Of a stretch of 64,000 nucleotides of DNA, positions 34,755 through 42,028 are shown piece by piece. A model generated the notes under the pieces. It did not search any database. It saw nothing but the letters and a program-made list of their open reading frames with translations, and was not told the origin of the DNA. Source of the stretch: Paenibacillus thalictri (GTDB lineage: Bacteria; Bacillota; Bacilli; Paenibacillales; NBRC-103111); the NCBI RefSeq assembly GCF_004307995.1, contig NZ_SIRE01000022.1, forward strand, positions 109,794-173,793, read 5' to 3'. Position 1 is the stretch's first letter. Every line of letters begins with the position of its first letter. The position numbers and the translations under genes were made by a program.

Positions 34755-35903
34755 TTAAGGCCAGTTTAGCAGGCCGCGGTATATATGCAGCACGGTTTCC
34801 TCGCTGCCGCTGTAAACGACGACAGCAAAGATGACAATAAGCTGAGTGATGGCGCAACGCGTGTAAAAGTATAGCTTTGAAACTTTGCGTTTATTGACGG
34901 TAGAGAAGCCCAGCAGGCTTTCCAGAGCGATTACGACGCCGTGATAGACGCCATATAAAAAATACAGCCAGCTGAAGCCGTGCCATAATCCCATCAGCAC
35001 CATGATCAGGACCGATAAGCCGGCCGTTGTCCATCGTCCCGGGGTTTTCCGGGAAAAGAGCATAAAGATATGGTCGCGGAACCAATCGCCAAGCGTAGCA
35101 TGCCAATTTCGCCAAAACTGCGTAAGGGTGGGCGACTGAAACGGTTTTTTAAAGTTCTCCGGAATATTGTAGCCCATTAATCGGCCGAAACCGATGGCTA
35201 TGTCCGAATAACCGGAGAAATCGAAGAAAATCAAGGCATAGAACCATATCATCAAAAACAGCGATTCATGGGTGTGCAACTCATGCCCTCTCATTTTGTC
35301 GAACACATCGGTCATCCAGGTGACCAGCACAATTTTTTTGAAAATTCCGAGAATGATCCGTTTGACGCAAGCTTCCACAATGGAGGCATCGACCTTGTAA
35401 GGCTGCTTGGTATCGGCCATAAAATCGCGGAATTTTAAAATCGGGCCCGACGTAAAAGTTGGTATGAACAAAATATAGTTGGCGTAATCAATCGGTTTCG
35501 CTTTGGCGTCTTGTCCGACGAAATAAGCGAAATAATGCGAGTCGATAACCTTCAGTACATTATAAATAAGACCAAGCACCATCACCACATCAAACAGCGG
35601 ATGCTCCACCTTAAGCATGCCGTATATGCGCAGTAGCGACACCCCGGCAATATTAAGTCCCACCAGCGCGATAAACAAGCCTCTGCGTCCCGAGGAAGCG
35701 GAGCATAACCAACGGAAGCCGATATAGTTGACCGCGGTATAAACGAGATTAAACACAAACAACTGCTTGCTGAACACGGCCAAAAAAGCGAGGTTGAACA
35801 GCAGCAGCGCAACCCTTTTGTTATCCGCCCAGCGGCGGGTCAAGCCTAGAACGACAGCCATGCCGACCATAGCCATGACCGCGTTCATATTTAAGTACCA
35901 CAT
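34755..35903 (-). CDS. DltB-like MBOAT O-acyltransferase
   Basis: A 382-residue polytopic membrane acyltransferase of the MBOAT family. The catalytic histidine is H308 in MGLWHG, and the second conserved block FWRNWHATLGDWFRDHIF (H268) is typical of DltB/AlgI proteins. DltB takes an aminoacyl group from the carrier-protein phosphopantetheine arm on the inner face and passes it outward. ATG 35903 follows AAGGAGTC seven bases upstream; a longer frame to 35984 would run through the hairpin repeats. It is the last gene of a five-gene unit with a carrier protein, aminoacyl ligase, DltD-like and DltX-like proteins, so it probably transfers an amino acid. The acceptor polymer is unknown. Confidence 0.9.
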   Translation of the reverse strand: MWYLNMNAVMAMVGMAVVLGLTRRWADNKRVALLLFNLAFLAVFSKQLFVFNLVYTAVNYIGFRWLCSASSGRRGLFIALVGLNIAGVSLLRIYGMLKVEHPLFDVVMVLGLIYNVLKVIDSHYFAYFVGQDAKAKPIDYANYILFIPTFTSGPILKFRDFMADTKQPYKVDASIVEACVKRIILGIFKKIVLVTWMTDVFDKMRGHELHTHESLFLMIWFYALIFFDFSGYSDIAIGFGRLMGYNIPENFKKPFQSPTLTQFWRNWHATLGDWFRDHIFMLFSRKTPGRWTTAGLSVLIMVLMGLWHGFSWLYFLYGVYHGVVIALESLLGFSTVNKRKVSKLYFYTRCAITQLIVIFAVVVYSGSEETVLHIYRGLLNWP

Positions 35904-35918
35904 AGGGAGACTCCTTAG

Positions 35919-35991
35919 AGTTTTGCGTAAGCAAAACTTGCATCGTAAGCATAAACTTAAAGCTTTCCGAAGGAAAGCTTGCATCGAAAGC
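35919..35991 (-). repeat. Two tandem hairpins between the dltX-like and dltB-like genes
   Basis: Unit 1 is AGTTTTGC-GTAA-GCAAAACT (35919-35938) followed by TGCATCGTAAGC. Unit 2 is AGCTTTCC-GAA-GGAAAGCT (35961-35979) followed by TGCATCGAAAGC. The period is 42 bases. Both stems are perfect 8-bp pairings although the arm sequences differ, so the pairing is kept by compensating changes. The pair fills the intercistronic gap just upstream of the dltB-like Shine-Dalgarno site. Confidence 0.8.
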
Positions 35992-35992
35992 G

Positions 35993-36103
35993 TTAAAAGC
36001 CCTCGTAAATAAACAAACCTTTGCCTGTAAAATGAATCAGCACGATCAGCAGCATGACCAAATAGACGATTACTTCGACGGTTTTTCTAGCGAACGGAGC
36101 CAT
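35993..36103 (-). CDS. DltX-like microprotein (36 residues, FxYxxF C terminus)
   Basis: A 36-codon gene on the minus strand, ATG at 36103, with GGAGGTGG seven bases upstream, stop TAA at 35993. The product begins MAPFARKTVE, has one hydrophobic segment (about residues 11-24, VIVYLVMLLIVLI) and ends in FIYEGF. That C terminus matches the FxYxxF motif of DltX-type microproteins, whose tyrosine is the acyl carrier between MBOAT and SGNH partners in dlt systems. It overlaps the 3' end of the DltD-like gene by 34 bases and precedes the DltB-like gene. Size, membrane segment, motif, ribosome binding site and position all agree. It is short enough to be missed by automatic gene calling. Confidence 0.85.
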   Translation of the reverse strand: MAPFARKTVEVIVYLVMLLIVLIHFTGKGLFIYEGF

Positions 36104-36978
36104 CCGTCCACCTCCTTCGTAAACACCGGCGCGCCTTCCTTGCGGCTGAGGTGCACGAGATCGTGAAAGTACTTGGGGTCGTACGTTTGCAGCAAATCAA
36201 GCACCGGTACGCCATATAGTTCCAGACGGCGGTTAATGTCTTCCTTTAAAGCAGGCATGTAGCGCGGCAGCTCATATCCCCGGTTCCACGGCATCCAGAC
36301 GACACGCAGCGGCAGGCCGCGGTCTTTGGCGTATGCCAAAATCCAATCAAGCGCCTGCAAATTGGCTTTGAAATCGGGCATCGTCATCCAGCCGAACCGT
36401 CGGTCATAATCGCTCCATTTGGCTTTAAGCTCGTCGGGCTGCGTTTGCCCGAAATACAGCTCTTTGTCGATCCAGCGCGGCTCATAAGCCAAGCTGCCTT
36501 TGAAGGCGTTGCGCACGAACTCCCCGCCAGAATCGCGGAAATAGTCGCGGTAGGTGTAGACATACGGCTGATACCACGGTTTAAACCATTGGTAGGTGGG
36601 GTCCGTCTCCAGGGCGTCAAGCATCGTATGCACATCGATGCCTATGACAAGCTGGCCTTTCACGTCGTACAAGCCGCGCTCCAAAATCTCTTTCAAATCG
36701 GTCAGCTTGCCGTAGGACAGCCCCATCTCGGTCAGGCGCACCTGGGCATCTTCTTCGATATAAGCGCCGGTTACGGAAGAGTTACCGAAGAAAACCGGGC
36801 CGGAATCGGCCCAGTTGTGATGGTACAGCGTTTTGGTAAAGTCGTTTTTGTAGAAGCGGCGCGAGGTGACCATCGGGTTCCACCACGATACCGCCAGATC
36901 GGAAAGCACAAACGCCGCCAGCAGCATCAGCACAAAGCTGTTGCTGCGCAGTATTTTTACGAGTTTCATCGTCATCAC
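36070..36978 (-). CDS. DltD-like SGNH-fold membrane-anchored protein
   Basis: A 302-residue protein with an N-terminal membrane anchor (about residues 14-33) and an extracellular SGNH-like domain. The nucleophile block is FGNSSVTGAY (S67/S68) and the C-terminal acid-base pair is D273-x-x-H276 in HDLVHLS. DltD performs the final aminoacyl transfer to the wall polymer outside the cell. This copy is about 100 residues shorter than usual DltD, and the early GSSE-type motif is altered, so it is DltD-like rather than orthologous. The start is uncertain: the frame opens with GTG-ATG-ACG-ATG from 36978 and no strong Shine-Dalgarno site, suggesting coupling to the ligase gene ending three bases earlier. 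Confidence 0.8.
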   Translation of the reverse strand: MMTMKLVKILRSNSFVLMLLAAFVLSDLAVSWWNPMVTSRRFYKNDFTKTLYHHNWADSGPVFFGNSSVTGAYIEEDAQVRLTEMGLSYGKLTDLKEILERGLYDVKGQLVIGIDVHTMLDALETDPTYQWFKPWYQPYVYTYRDYFRDSGGEFVRNAFKGSLAYEPRWIDKELYFGQTQPDELKAKWSDYDRRFGWMTMPDFKANLQALDWILAYAKDRGLPLRVVWMPWNRGYELPRYMPALKEDINRRLELYGVPVLDLLQTYDPKYFHDLVHLSRKEGAPVFTKEVDGWLRSLEKPSK

Positions 36979-36981
36979 ATC

Positions 36982-38178
36982 TTACAGAGATTTTTGCTGC
37001 CAGGCGTGGTATTGCTCGCGGAACGCCGCCGGCCATTGCGCTTCGTCCAGGCCGAATTGCGACAGGAAAGCGAACGTCCAGCGTTCGATGCCGAAGCCGA
37101 CACAGCCGGTAACCGCGTTTCTTTTGCCCATTTTAATGTTAAAAGCGTTGCCGAACGTGTTGCTGTGGAAATTGACGGAGCTGCACGCAATCGATTTATT
37201 CACATAAGGAATCGTCAACCGCAGCTCGTATTTCATCTCCTGGTTACGCTGGAACGAAGCTTTTACTTGAAAATCGTTGGTGAAAAACGGATCGTTGGCG
37301 ATTTCCATCATGCTGTCCACGTTCCATTCCGCAGCCAGCTCTTTTAAATATTCAATCGATTTAAGACGGTTTTCCTTCACGAACTCCGGCTTGCCGACAA
37401 AAATAATTTCGCGCATGCTGAAATCGAGCAGACGTCCGAAGTCGCCGTGATTTTTCGACTCGAAGCGGTGGCATTTGGAGATGGCCGTAACGACCAGCCC
37501 GTCGCCTTCCAGCGTCTCATTCTGCAATCCCTCGTAGCAGTGGTAACACGTCGAAGGGTTCATCGCAAACTTCGGTTTAGGCATCGTTTCTTGCAAATCC
37601 AGCAGATCGTCTTGCTTCCAGCCGCCCGCGTCGCGGATCGTCTGGGAGAACGTTTCGATCACGTCGAGATCCTCGCGCAGATGAGTCAGGAAATGAATAT
37701 GCTCGGGAAACGATGTGAAGTGGTTTGTTTTATTCAGCGTGTCGCAGTGAATGACCGCCGGGTACGATTCCTCGGTCAAACCTTCGAATTTGCCGGCGAT
37801 TTTGGTGACAAACGAATAGTCGAAAAACCGCATCAAACTGGAAAACGGCTCGCGGAATATGAACAGGCCGGGCTCCAGCACCTTGATGATTTTTTTGTTC
37901 ACCAGCTCGGCGATAATATCGCCTTCGTACGGTTTCGGACCGTGATGCTCGAACAGCAGATTTTCTTTAAAACCAAAATCCCCGCCTGAGAAACGGTTGA
38001 TCAAACGCTGCACGCGTTCTCTGATTTCTTGATCGGTTTTCTGCGACTGGTGCACGATGTGCAGAGAGCCGTTCTCCAGCCAAATATCTTGTATATGCTC
38101 GTCGATAAAAGCGGCAGCATATTTCACCTGCCCGTGCTGGCTTTCAGCCAGCCCTTCAAGGGATACGACGCATTCCAT
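36982..38178 (-). CDS. Class II aminoacyl-tRNA-synthetase-like amino acid:carrier-protein ligase
   Basis: A 398-residue protein with a class II synthetase core related to atypical seryl-tRNA synthetases but lacking a tRNA-binding arm. Motif 2 is seen in KCHRFESKNHGDFGRLLDFS (R238) and REIIF, and motif 3 as GFGIERW (R366). C211 (or C214), E257 and C359 are placed like the Cys-Glu-Cys zinc ligands of the amino acid:[carrier protein] ligases, which load glycine or alanine on a phosphopantetheine arm. Residues 1-130 form an extra N-terminal region. It starts at ATG 38178, five bases after the carrier-protein gene, and precedes the DltD-like gene, so it takes the place DltA has in ordinary dlt operons. 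The amino acid used cannot be read from the sequence. Confidence 0.85.
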   Translation of the reverse strand: MECVVSLEGLAESQHGQVKYAAAFIDEHIQDIWLENGSLHIVHQSQKTDQEIRERVQRLINRFSGGDFGFKENLLFEHHGPKPYEGDIIAELVNKKIIKVLEPGLFIFREPFSSLMRFFDYSFVTKIAGKFEGLTEESYPAVIHCDTLNKTNHFTSFPEHIHFLTHLREDLDVIETFSQTIRDAGGWKQDDLLDLQETMPKPKFAMNPSTCYHCYEGLQNETLEGDGLVVTAISKCHRFESKNHGDFGRLLDFSMREIIFVGKPEFVKENRLKSIEYLKELAAEWNVDSMMEIANDPFFTNDFQVKASFQRNQEMKYELRLTIPYVNKSIACSSVNFHSNTFGNAFNIKMGKRNAVTGCVGFGIERWTFAFLSQFGLDEAQWPAAFREQYHAWQQKSL

Positions 38179-38183
38179 GCTGG

Positions 38184-38432
38184 TTACCTCGCCTTCTTAA
38201 CGCCGATAAAGTCGGCAATTTCCTTCACTGTGTTCAGCGGATGAAGCATCAAATCCTGATTGGTCACTTGAATGCCGTAAGTTTTCTCGATATGGGCGAT
38301 CAGCGCGGTTGCGCCGATGGAATCGATGTACCCGTAATCGAAAAGGTGCACATCAACGGTAAATTCATCGTCATCTTCGTCGATTTCGTAACGGTTGCGG
38401 ATGTGCTGCTCCAACTCTTGCAGGACGGACAT
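38184..38432 (-). CDS. Acyl/aminoacyl carrier protein (DltC-like role)
   Basis: An 82-residue acidic four-helix carrier protein. The phosphopantetheine attachment serine is S38 in GYIDSIGATAL, the canonical DSxx site. It begins at ATG 38432 after a strong GGAGG site (TAGGAGGTTTCCC); the frame stays open to 38492 but without a start context. It is the first gene of the dlt-like unit and next to the aminoacyl ligase, so it probably carries an aminoacyl thioester for the MBOAT. A fatty-acid role is unlikely in this context. Confidence 0.92.
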   Translation of the reverse strand: MSVLQELEQHIRNRYEIDEDDDEFTVDVHLFDYGYIDSIGATALIAHIEKTYGIQVTNQDLMLHPLNTVKEIADFIGVKKAR

Positions 38433-38498
38433 GGGAAACCTCCTATAGTGATTTGCTAGGAATTGCAATTTGTAAAATGAGTCAGTGGCCACAGCAGA

Positions 38499-38523
38499 GC
38501 GGCACTGGCCTTTCTTGTGCCGC
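38499..38523. other. GC-rich hairpin upstream of the carrier-protein gene
   Basis: GCGGCAC (38499-38505) pairs with GTGCCGC (38517-38523). It lies in the 190-base gap between the FG-GAP gene and the carrier-protein gene. No T-tract follows on the minus strand, so it may be a leader structure or a weak pause site. Confidence 0.45.
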
Positions 38524-38622
38524 TAGGACGGCAGCGCAGGTTGGAAAGGACAGCTCGGCCCCGGACAGTTAACCCGGAATTGGTCCAGACGATCCGGCTA
38601 ATCAACCGCCTCTTAGAACCAT

Positions 38623-41600
38623 TTAGGGCGAAGCGCCTGCACCCGTCAGGCTGATCACGATCCGGCTGACATCGCCGTAACGGGTAATCGTATAGCTTTG
38701 ATCGCTCTCGTTGTGCTCTACCTTCACGCCGTCGCCTTGAACGTCGATTGGGCGTGCGCTGACGAGCTTGATTTGCTGCAGTCCCGGGGATAGGAGATCC
38801 ACGGTCCAGCGGTTTGCATCCCGCTGCAGTTTCACCGGCATGTTGGCACGCACGATATGCGGCCCGCGGGAATCGGGGAGTGCGGCGCCGAAGCGGACCT
38901 GTGCCGTGCCTTCCCCGACGCCGGCATACAGCCGGCTGCCCTGCGCGGTCCAGATGTCCGCGTCGGTCGACAGCGGACGGTCGGCAAAAGCCGCCCCCGG
39001 CTCTACGACATAGCCAAGCGATTGCTTATACAGCCCGGCGAGCTCCGGCACCGCACCCGTTTGTGCGGAGACGTGAAGCGTACGCGCCGGATTTCTTCCG
39101 GCCAACCGCTTCAGCTTTTCCCAGGCGATTGCGCCGTAAGAGCGGGTAACCTTCGCTTGCGAGGTGAACGCCGCCAAGAAAGAACGGGCCATCTGCGGTT
39201 CGGTCATAAAGTTGTAATCGTATTTGCCGCGGATATCCTCCAGGAATTTGACAAATTCCAGCAATTCCGGCACACGTGTCGGAAAATGGTATTCGATATG
39301 TTCGAAATAGTCGATTGGCAAGTCGAATGCTGCGTACGTATCGTACAAGTCGACCGTGGAATATGTCGGATCCAGCCGCAATACCGGAGCCGGCGTATAC
39401 AGCATCATCGGCTGCTTGAAGGTATTATCGCGCAGCAGGAACGGCAGCCCCCAGATGTATTCGGGCGTTGTGCCGAGCCGCGGATCGTTTGGCGTATTGG
39501 ACGGCCGATAGCCGAAGTTAAACCACATGCCGGCGTCGTTTTCGTTTTTGAACGTTTGCGCCGCGACCGGATTGTTGACACGCCATGTATGCTGGTTTGT
39601 GCCCGGCGTCCCCCACGGAATGCCCAGCGTGTCGAATGCTTTGCGCTGCAGCGCGATTTCCTGCTTCTCCTGCTCATCGCTCGTATAGTTATGAACGAAT
39701 ACGTGCGGATAAAGTTCCATATGATTGTCTTTGTTGTATTGGATAAAAGCGTTCAACTGCTCTTTATAAGGAAATTGCGGATCGTCAATATTCGACGGGA
39801 TGCCGAATTCCAACTGGCCGACGATCAGGTCGTCTTTGCCGTCATGATTAAGGTCATACCAAAGCGGCACCGAGTTGTGCCCGCCGACCAGCGCTTTGTT
39901 GCCGATCTGGTTCGTTGTCGCGCCTTCGATTACGCCGGCAGGCTGCCATGGGCCGCTGTCCGTCTGCAGGAACACGCGCAGATCGCCTTCCACGCTGCCG
40001 GCGACGAGATCGAGCTTGCCGTCGCTGTTCATATCGCGCAGCGACGGCGCTGCAAACGACGCGCCGATCTGCGCAATTTCGCGCCCCTCGGCGAATGCGA
40101 GGGGCTGGCCGGCGATGCCGCGGAACAGCGTAACGCGGCCGTCTCCGCCGCCGACGGCGAGATCCGGCACGCCGTCGCCATCGACAGCGCCGAGCGCGGG
40201 CACCGCCGGCCCTTGCACGCGCAGCGGCGCGCCGCCGGCGGTCAGCGCCACCGGCGCGGCGAAGCCGCCTTGGCCGCCGAGTGCGGCGAGAACGGCGCCA
40301 TCGCCCGTCCCGATCACGAGATCGGGACGGCCATCGCCGTTCAAGTCGCCGACGGCGACCGAGGCGAAGCCGCCCGGCGCGGTCAGCGCGGCGCCGCTGG
40401 CGAGCCGCAGCGGCTGCGGTGCGGCGAACGCATCGGGCGCCGACGCACCCGCGGGCAGCTGCTGGCTGCCGTAGGCGTCCGGCTGCGCGCCGAGGTTCGC
40501 GTACGCCACGATTTTGCCGTCCGCGGAGCCGACGATCAAGTCGGGCTTGCCGTCGCCGGTAAGATCGGCTAGGGCCGGCGCCGCGCGATAGGGTTGATCA
40601 ATCGCGTCGCCCAGCGATTTGTATTCCGGGTATTCGGCAAGGCCGACCGCTTGTCCGTCCGCCATCAGCCGGGTACCGCTGGAATAAAACGAGTTGGGCG
40701 TTTCACCGGCAAACTGCGGTTTGGCGTTTGTGCCCATATTCAGGTGAACCACCAGACTTTCCCGCCAGCGTCCCCAAGTGAACGAAGAGCGGACAAGCGA
40801 AAACGACGGGATCTGGTTGTACTTTTTGAGCAGCTCAGCCCATTGAATGCCTTCGCCGTCACGGATCGCCTGCAGCGCCTCAAAATGGTTCTGATACGCC
40901 ATGGCGGGACGGCCGTAGGTGCCCAGCACCTTCTTCAGGCTGTAGCCAAGCCGATGCTTGGACACGTAAGCCGCATATTCATCCCGGAACAGCCGATTGG
41001 CCGCGGCAAACGTATAATTGTAATAAGGCTCCAGCGGCAGCTGCTCGCGGTTGAAATAAAGCGCGCCGGGTACCGGCTTTTTCGCGGCGTTGACTTGCGC
41101 CTGCAGCTGCGGAAACCCTTGCCCGGCGTCCTGGCCCGAAGCCAAATCGGAGCCGGTGATGAAATACCGGTTCGGCAGCAGCGTCCCGCTCAGCATGACC
41201 GAACCGCGGCCGTATTGATTCATCGTGTACAAGGAAATGCCCTGCATGGAAACGAGTGTTTCCGCGGTCGAAGGTACGATGCCGCGCCCCCAGGAAAAAC
41301 CGGGCATGGCGCTCATGTCCGTCCGCTTGAAATAATTGTCGGCAAAGCGGTGGAATACTTGCTGCATGCCTTCGAGATTGCTTTCCGCCGCCGGATATTC
41401 AAACTGCGGTTTGCCGCTGACAGCAGGCACATCGACAACCGACGCCGCCCCCAGGAAATCGGGAGGGAAATCGCCGGCGAACACATTTTCCAAAAACAAA
41501 GAACCGCCTTCGGCCACGTAACTTTTTAACATGTCGGAATACCGGTTTCCGGCCTTATGTACATTCGGGTCCAAATATACAGCGTCATACTGCTTTAACT

Positions 41601-41817
41601 GGCGTGGACTCATGCCGCCAAGATCCAGCTTCTCTACTTTAAGATTGGCATTCAGCGTCTGCTCGAACGAGTCGAAAGCGGACAAATCTTCATCCTGCCC
41701 CGCGGTGGCGTATAACAGCCGAACCGATTCTTCCCTGTCGACAAAAAAAGAAGCGGCTCCGGCCGCCAGCAGCGTGCAGGCTGCAAAAATCGAAATGCGG
41801 AGGAGCAACCGTTTCAA
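38623..41817 (-). CDS. Large membrane-anchored/secreted FG-GAP repeat protein
   Basis: A 1064-residue protein beginning at TTG 41817, six bases after AGAGGG, with an N-terminal hydrophobic anchor (about residues 3-25). The N-terminal ~150 residues resemble a glutamine-amidotransferase-like fold (YDAVYLDPN, GGSLFLENVF), without a clear catalytic Cys. Residues ~415-665 hold five FG-GAP/VCBS-type calcium loops (DLTGDGKPD, DLNGDGRPD, DGDGVPDL, DMNSDGKLD, DLNHDGKDD). The rest (about 680-960) looks like a deacetylase-like TIM-barrel region, with an all-beta tail. The function is unknown; an extracellular polymer-related role is plausible. It has its own promoter and lies 190 bases upstream of the dlt-like unit in the same direction. 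DNA over the repeats (about 40080-40560) is unusually GC-rich. Confidence 0.82.
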   Translation of the reverse strand: MKRLLLRISIFAACTLLAAGAASFFVDREESVRLLYATAGQDEDLSAFDSFEQTLNANLKVEKLDLGGMSPRQLKQYDAVYLDPNVHKAGNRYSDMLKSYVAEGGSLFLENVFAGDFPPDFLGAASVVDVPAVSGKPQFEYPAAESNLEGMQQVFHRFADNYFKRTDMSAMPGFSWGRGIVPSTAETLVSMQGISLYTMNQYGRGSVMLSGTLLPNRYFITGSDLASGQDAGQGFPQLQAQVNAAKKPVPGALYFNREQLPLEPYYNYTFAAANRLFRDEYAAYVSKHRLGYSLKKVLGTYGRPAMAYQNHFEALQAIRDGEGIQWAELLKKYNQIPSFSLVRSSFTWGRWRESLVVHLNMGTNAKPQFAGETPNSFYSSGTRLMADGQAVGLAEYPEYKSLGDAIDQPYRAAPALADLTGDGKPDLIVGSADGKIVAYANLGAQPDAYGSQQLPAGASAPDAFAAPQPLRLASGAALTAPGGFASVAVGDLNGDGRPDLVIGTGDGAVLAALGGQGGFAAPVALTAGGAPLRVQGPAVPALGAVDGDGVPDLAVGGGDGRVTLFRGIAGQPLAFAEGREIAQIGASFAAPSLRDMNSDGKLDLVAGSVEGDLRVFLQTDSGPWQPAGVIEGATTNQIGNKALVGGHNSVPLWYDLNHDGKDDLIVGQLEFGIPSNIDDPQFPYKEQLNAFIQYNKDNHMELYPHVFVHNYTSDEQEKQEIALQRKAFDTLGIPWGTPGTNQHTWRVNNPVAAQTFKNENDAGMWFNFGYRPSNTPNDPRLGTTPEYIWGLPFLLRDNTFKQPMMLYTPAPVLRLDPTYSTVDLYDTYAAFDLPIDYFEHIEYHFPTRVPELLEFVKFLEDIRGKYDYNFMTEPQMARSFLAAFTSQAKVTRSYGAIAWEKLKRLAGRNPARTLHVSAQTGAVPELAGLYKQSLGYVVEPGAAFADRPLSTDADIWTAQGSRLYAGVGEGTAQVRFGAALPDSRGPHIVRANMPVKLQRDANRWTVDLLSPGLQQIKLVSARPIDVQGDGVKVEHNESDQSYTITRYGDVSRIVISLTGAGASP

Positions 41818-41853
41818 TGAAATCCCTCTGTTTTCAAGGTGTCTATCCTTGCT

Positions 41854-41882
41854 ATTATAGCACGTATCGGATTCTTTGTTAA
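41854..41882 (-). promoter_or_regulatory. SigA-type promoter of the FG-GAP gene
   Basis: On the minus strand the -35 TTAACA (41882-41877) and -10 TATAAT (41859-41854) are separated by 17 bases. Predicted transcription starts near 41847, about 30 bases before the TTG start. Confidence 0.8.
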
Positions 41883-41954
41883 CTTTAGGGCGGCCGCGGA
41901 TATCGCTGCCAATTGCTGTGAAATGTCGTTTGATGTCGGCTGGATGCGGAAGTA

Positions 41955-41995
41955 TTGACAAAAAGCTTTTTACAATATATCTTTAAATCAAGATA
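41955..41995 (+). promoter_or_regulatory. marR-pirin promoter with overlapping operator
   Basis: The -35 TTGACA (41955-41960) and a 17-base spacer lead to -10 TATCTT (41978-41983). The -10 is the left arm of TATCTTTAAATCAAGATA (41978-41995), an inverted repeat with perfect 6-bp arms. MarR regulators of the quinone/peroxide-sensing kind bind palindromes of this type, so autorepression is likely. A further AAGATA half-site lies near 42005. Confidence 0.75.
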
Positions 41996-42028
41996 ATTGA
42001 GTTGAAGATAAAAATGTGATGGAGGTGC

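Noticed and set aside
34710..34757. 15-codon plus-strand frame GTG...TAA after a very strong GGAGGAGGGG site
   Set aside because: Too short, and it runs through the terminator hairpin of the minus-strand operon; likely chance despite the purine-rich site.
38857..40572. 571-codon open frame on the plus strand opposite the FG-GAP gene
   Set aside because: Arg/Ala/Gln-rich shadow produced by GC-rich repeats. It has no convincing domain, and the minus-strand gene has promoter, ribosome binding site and DxDxDG motifs.
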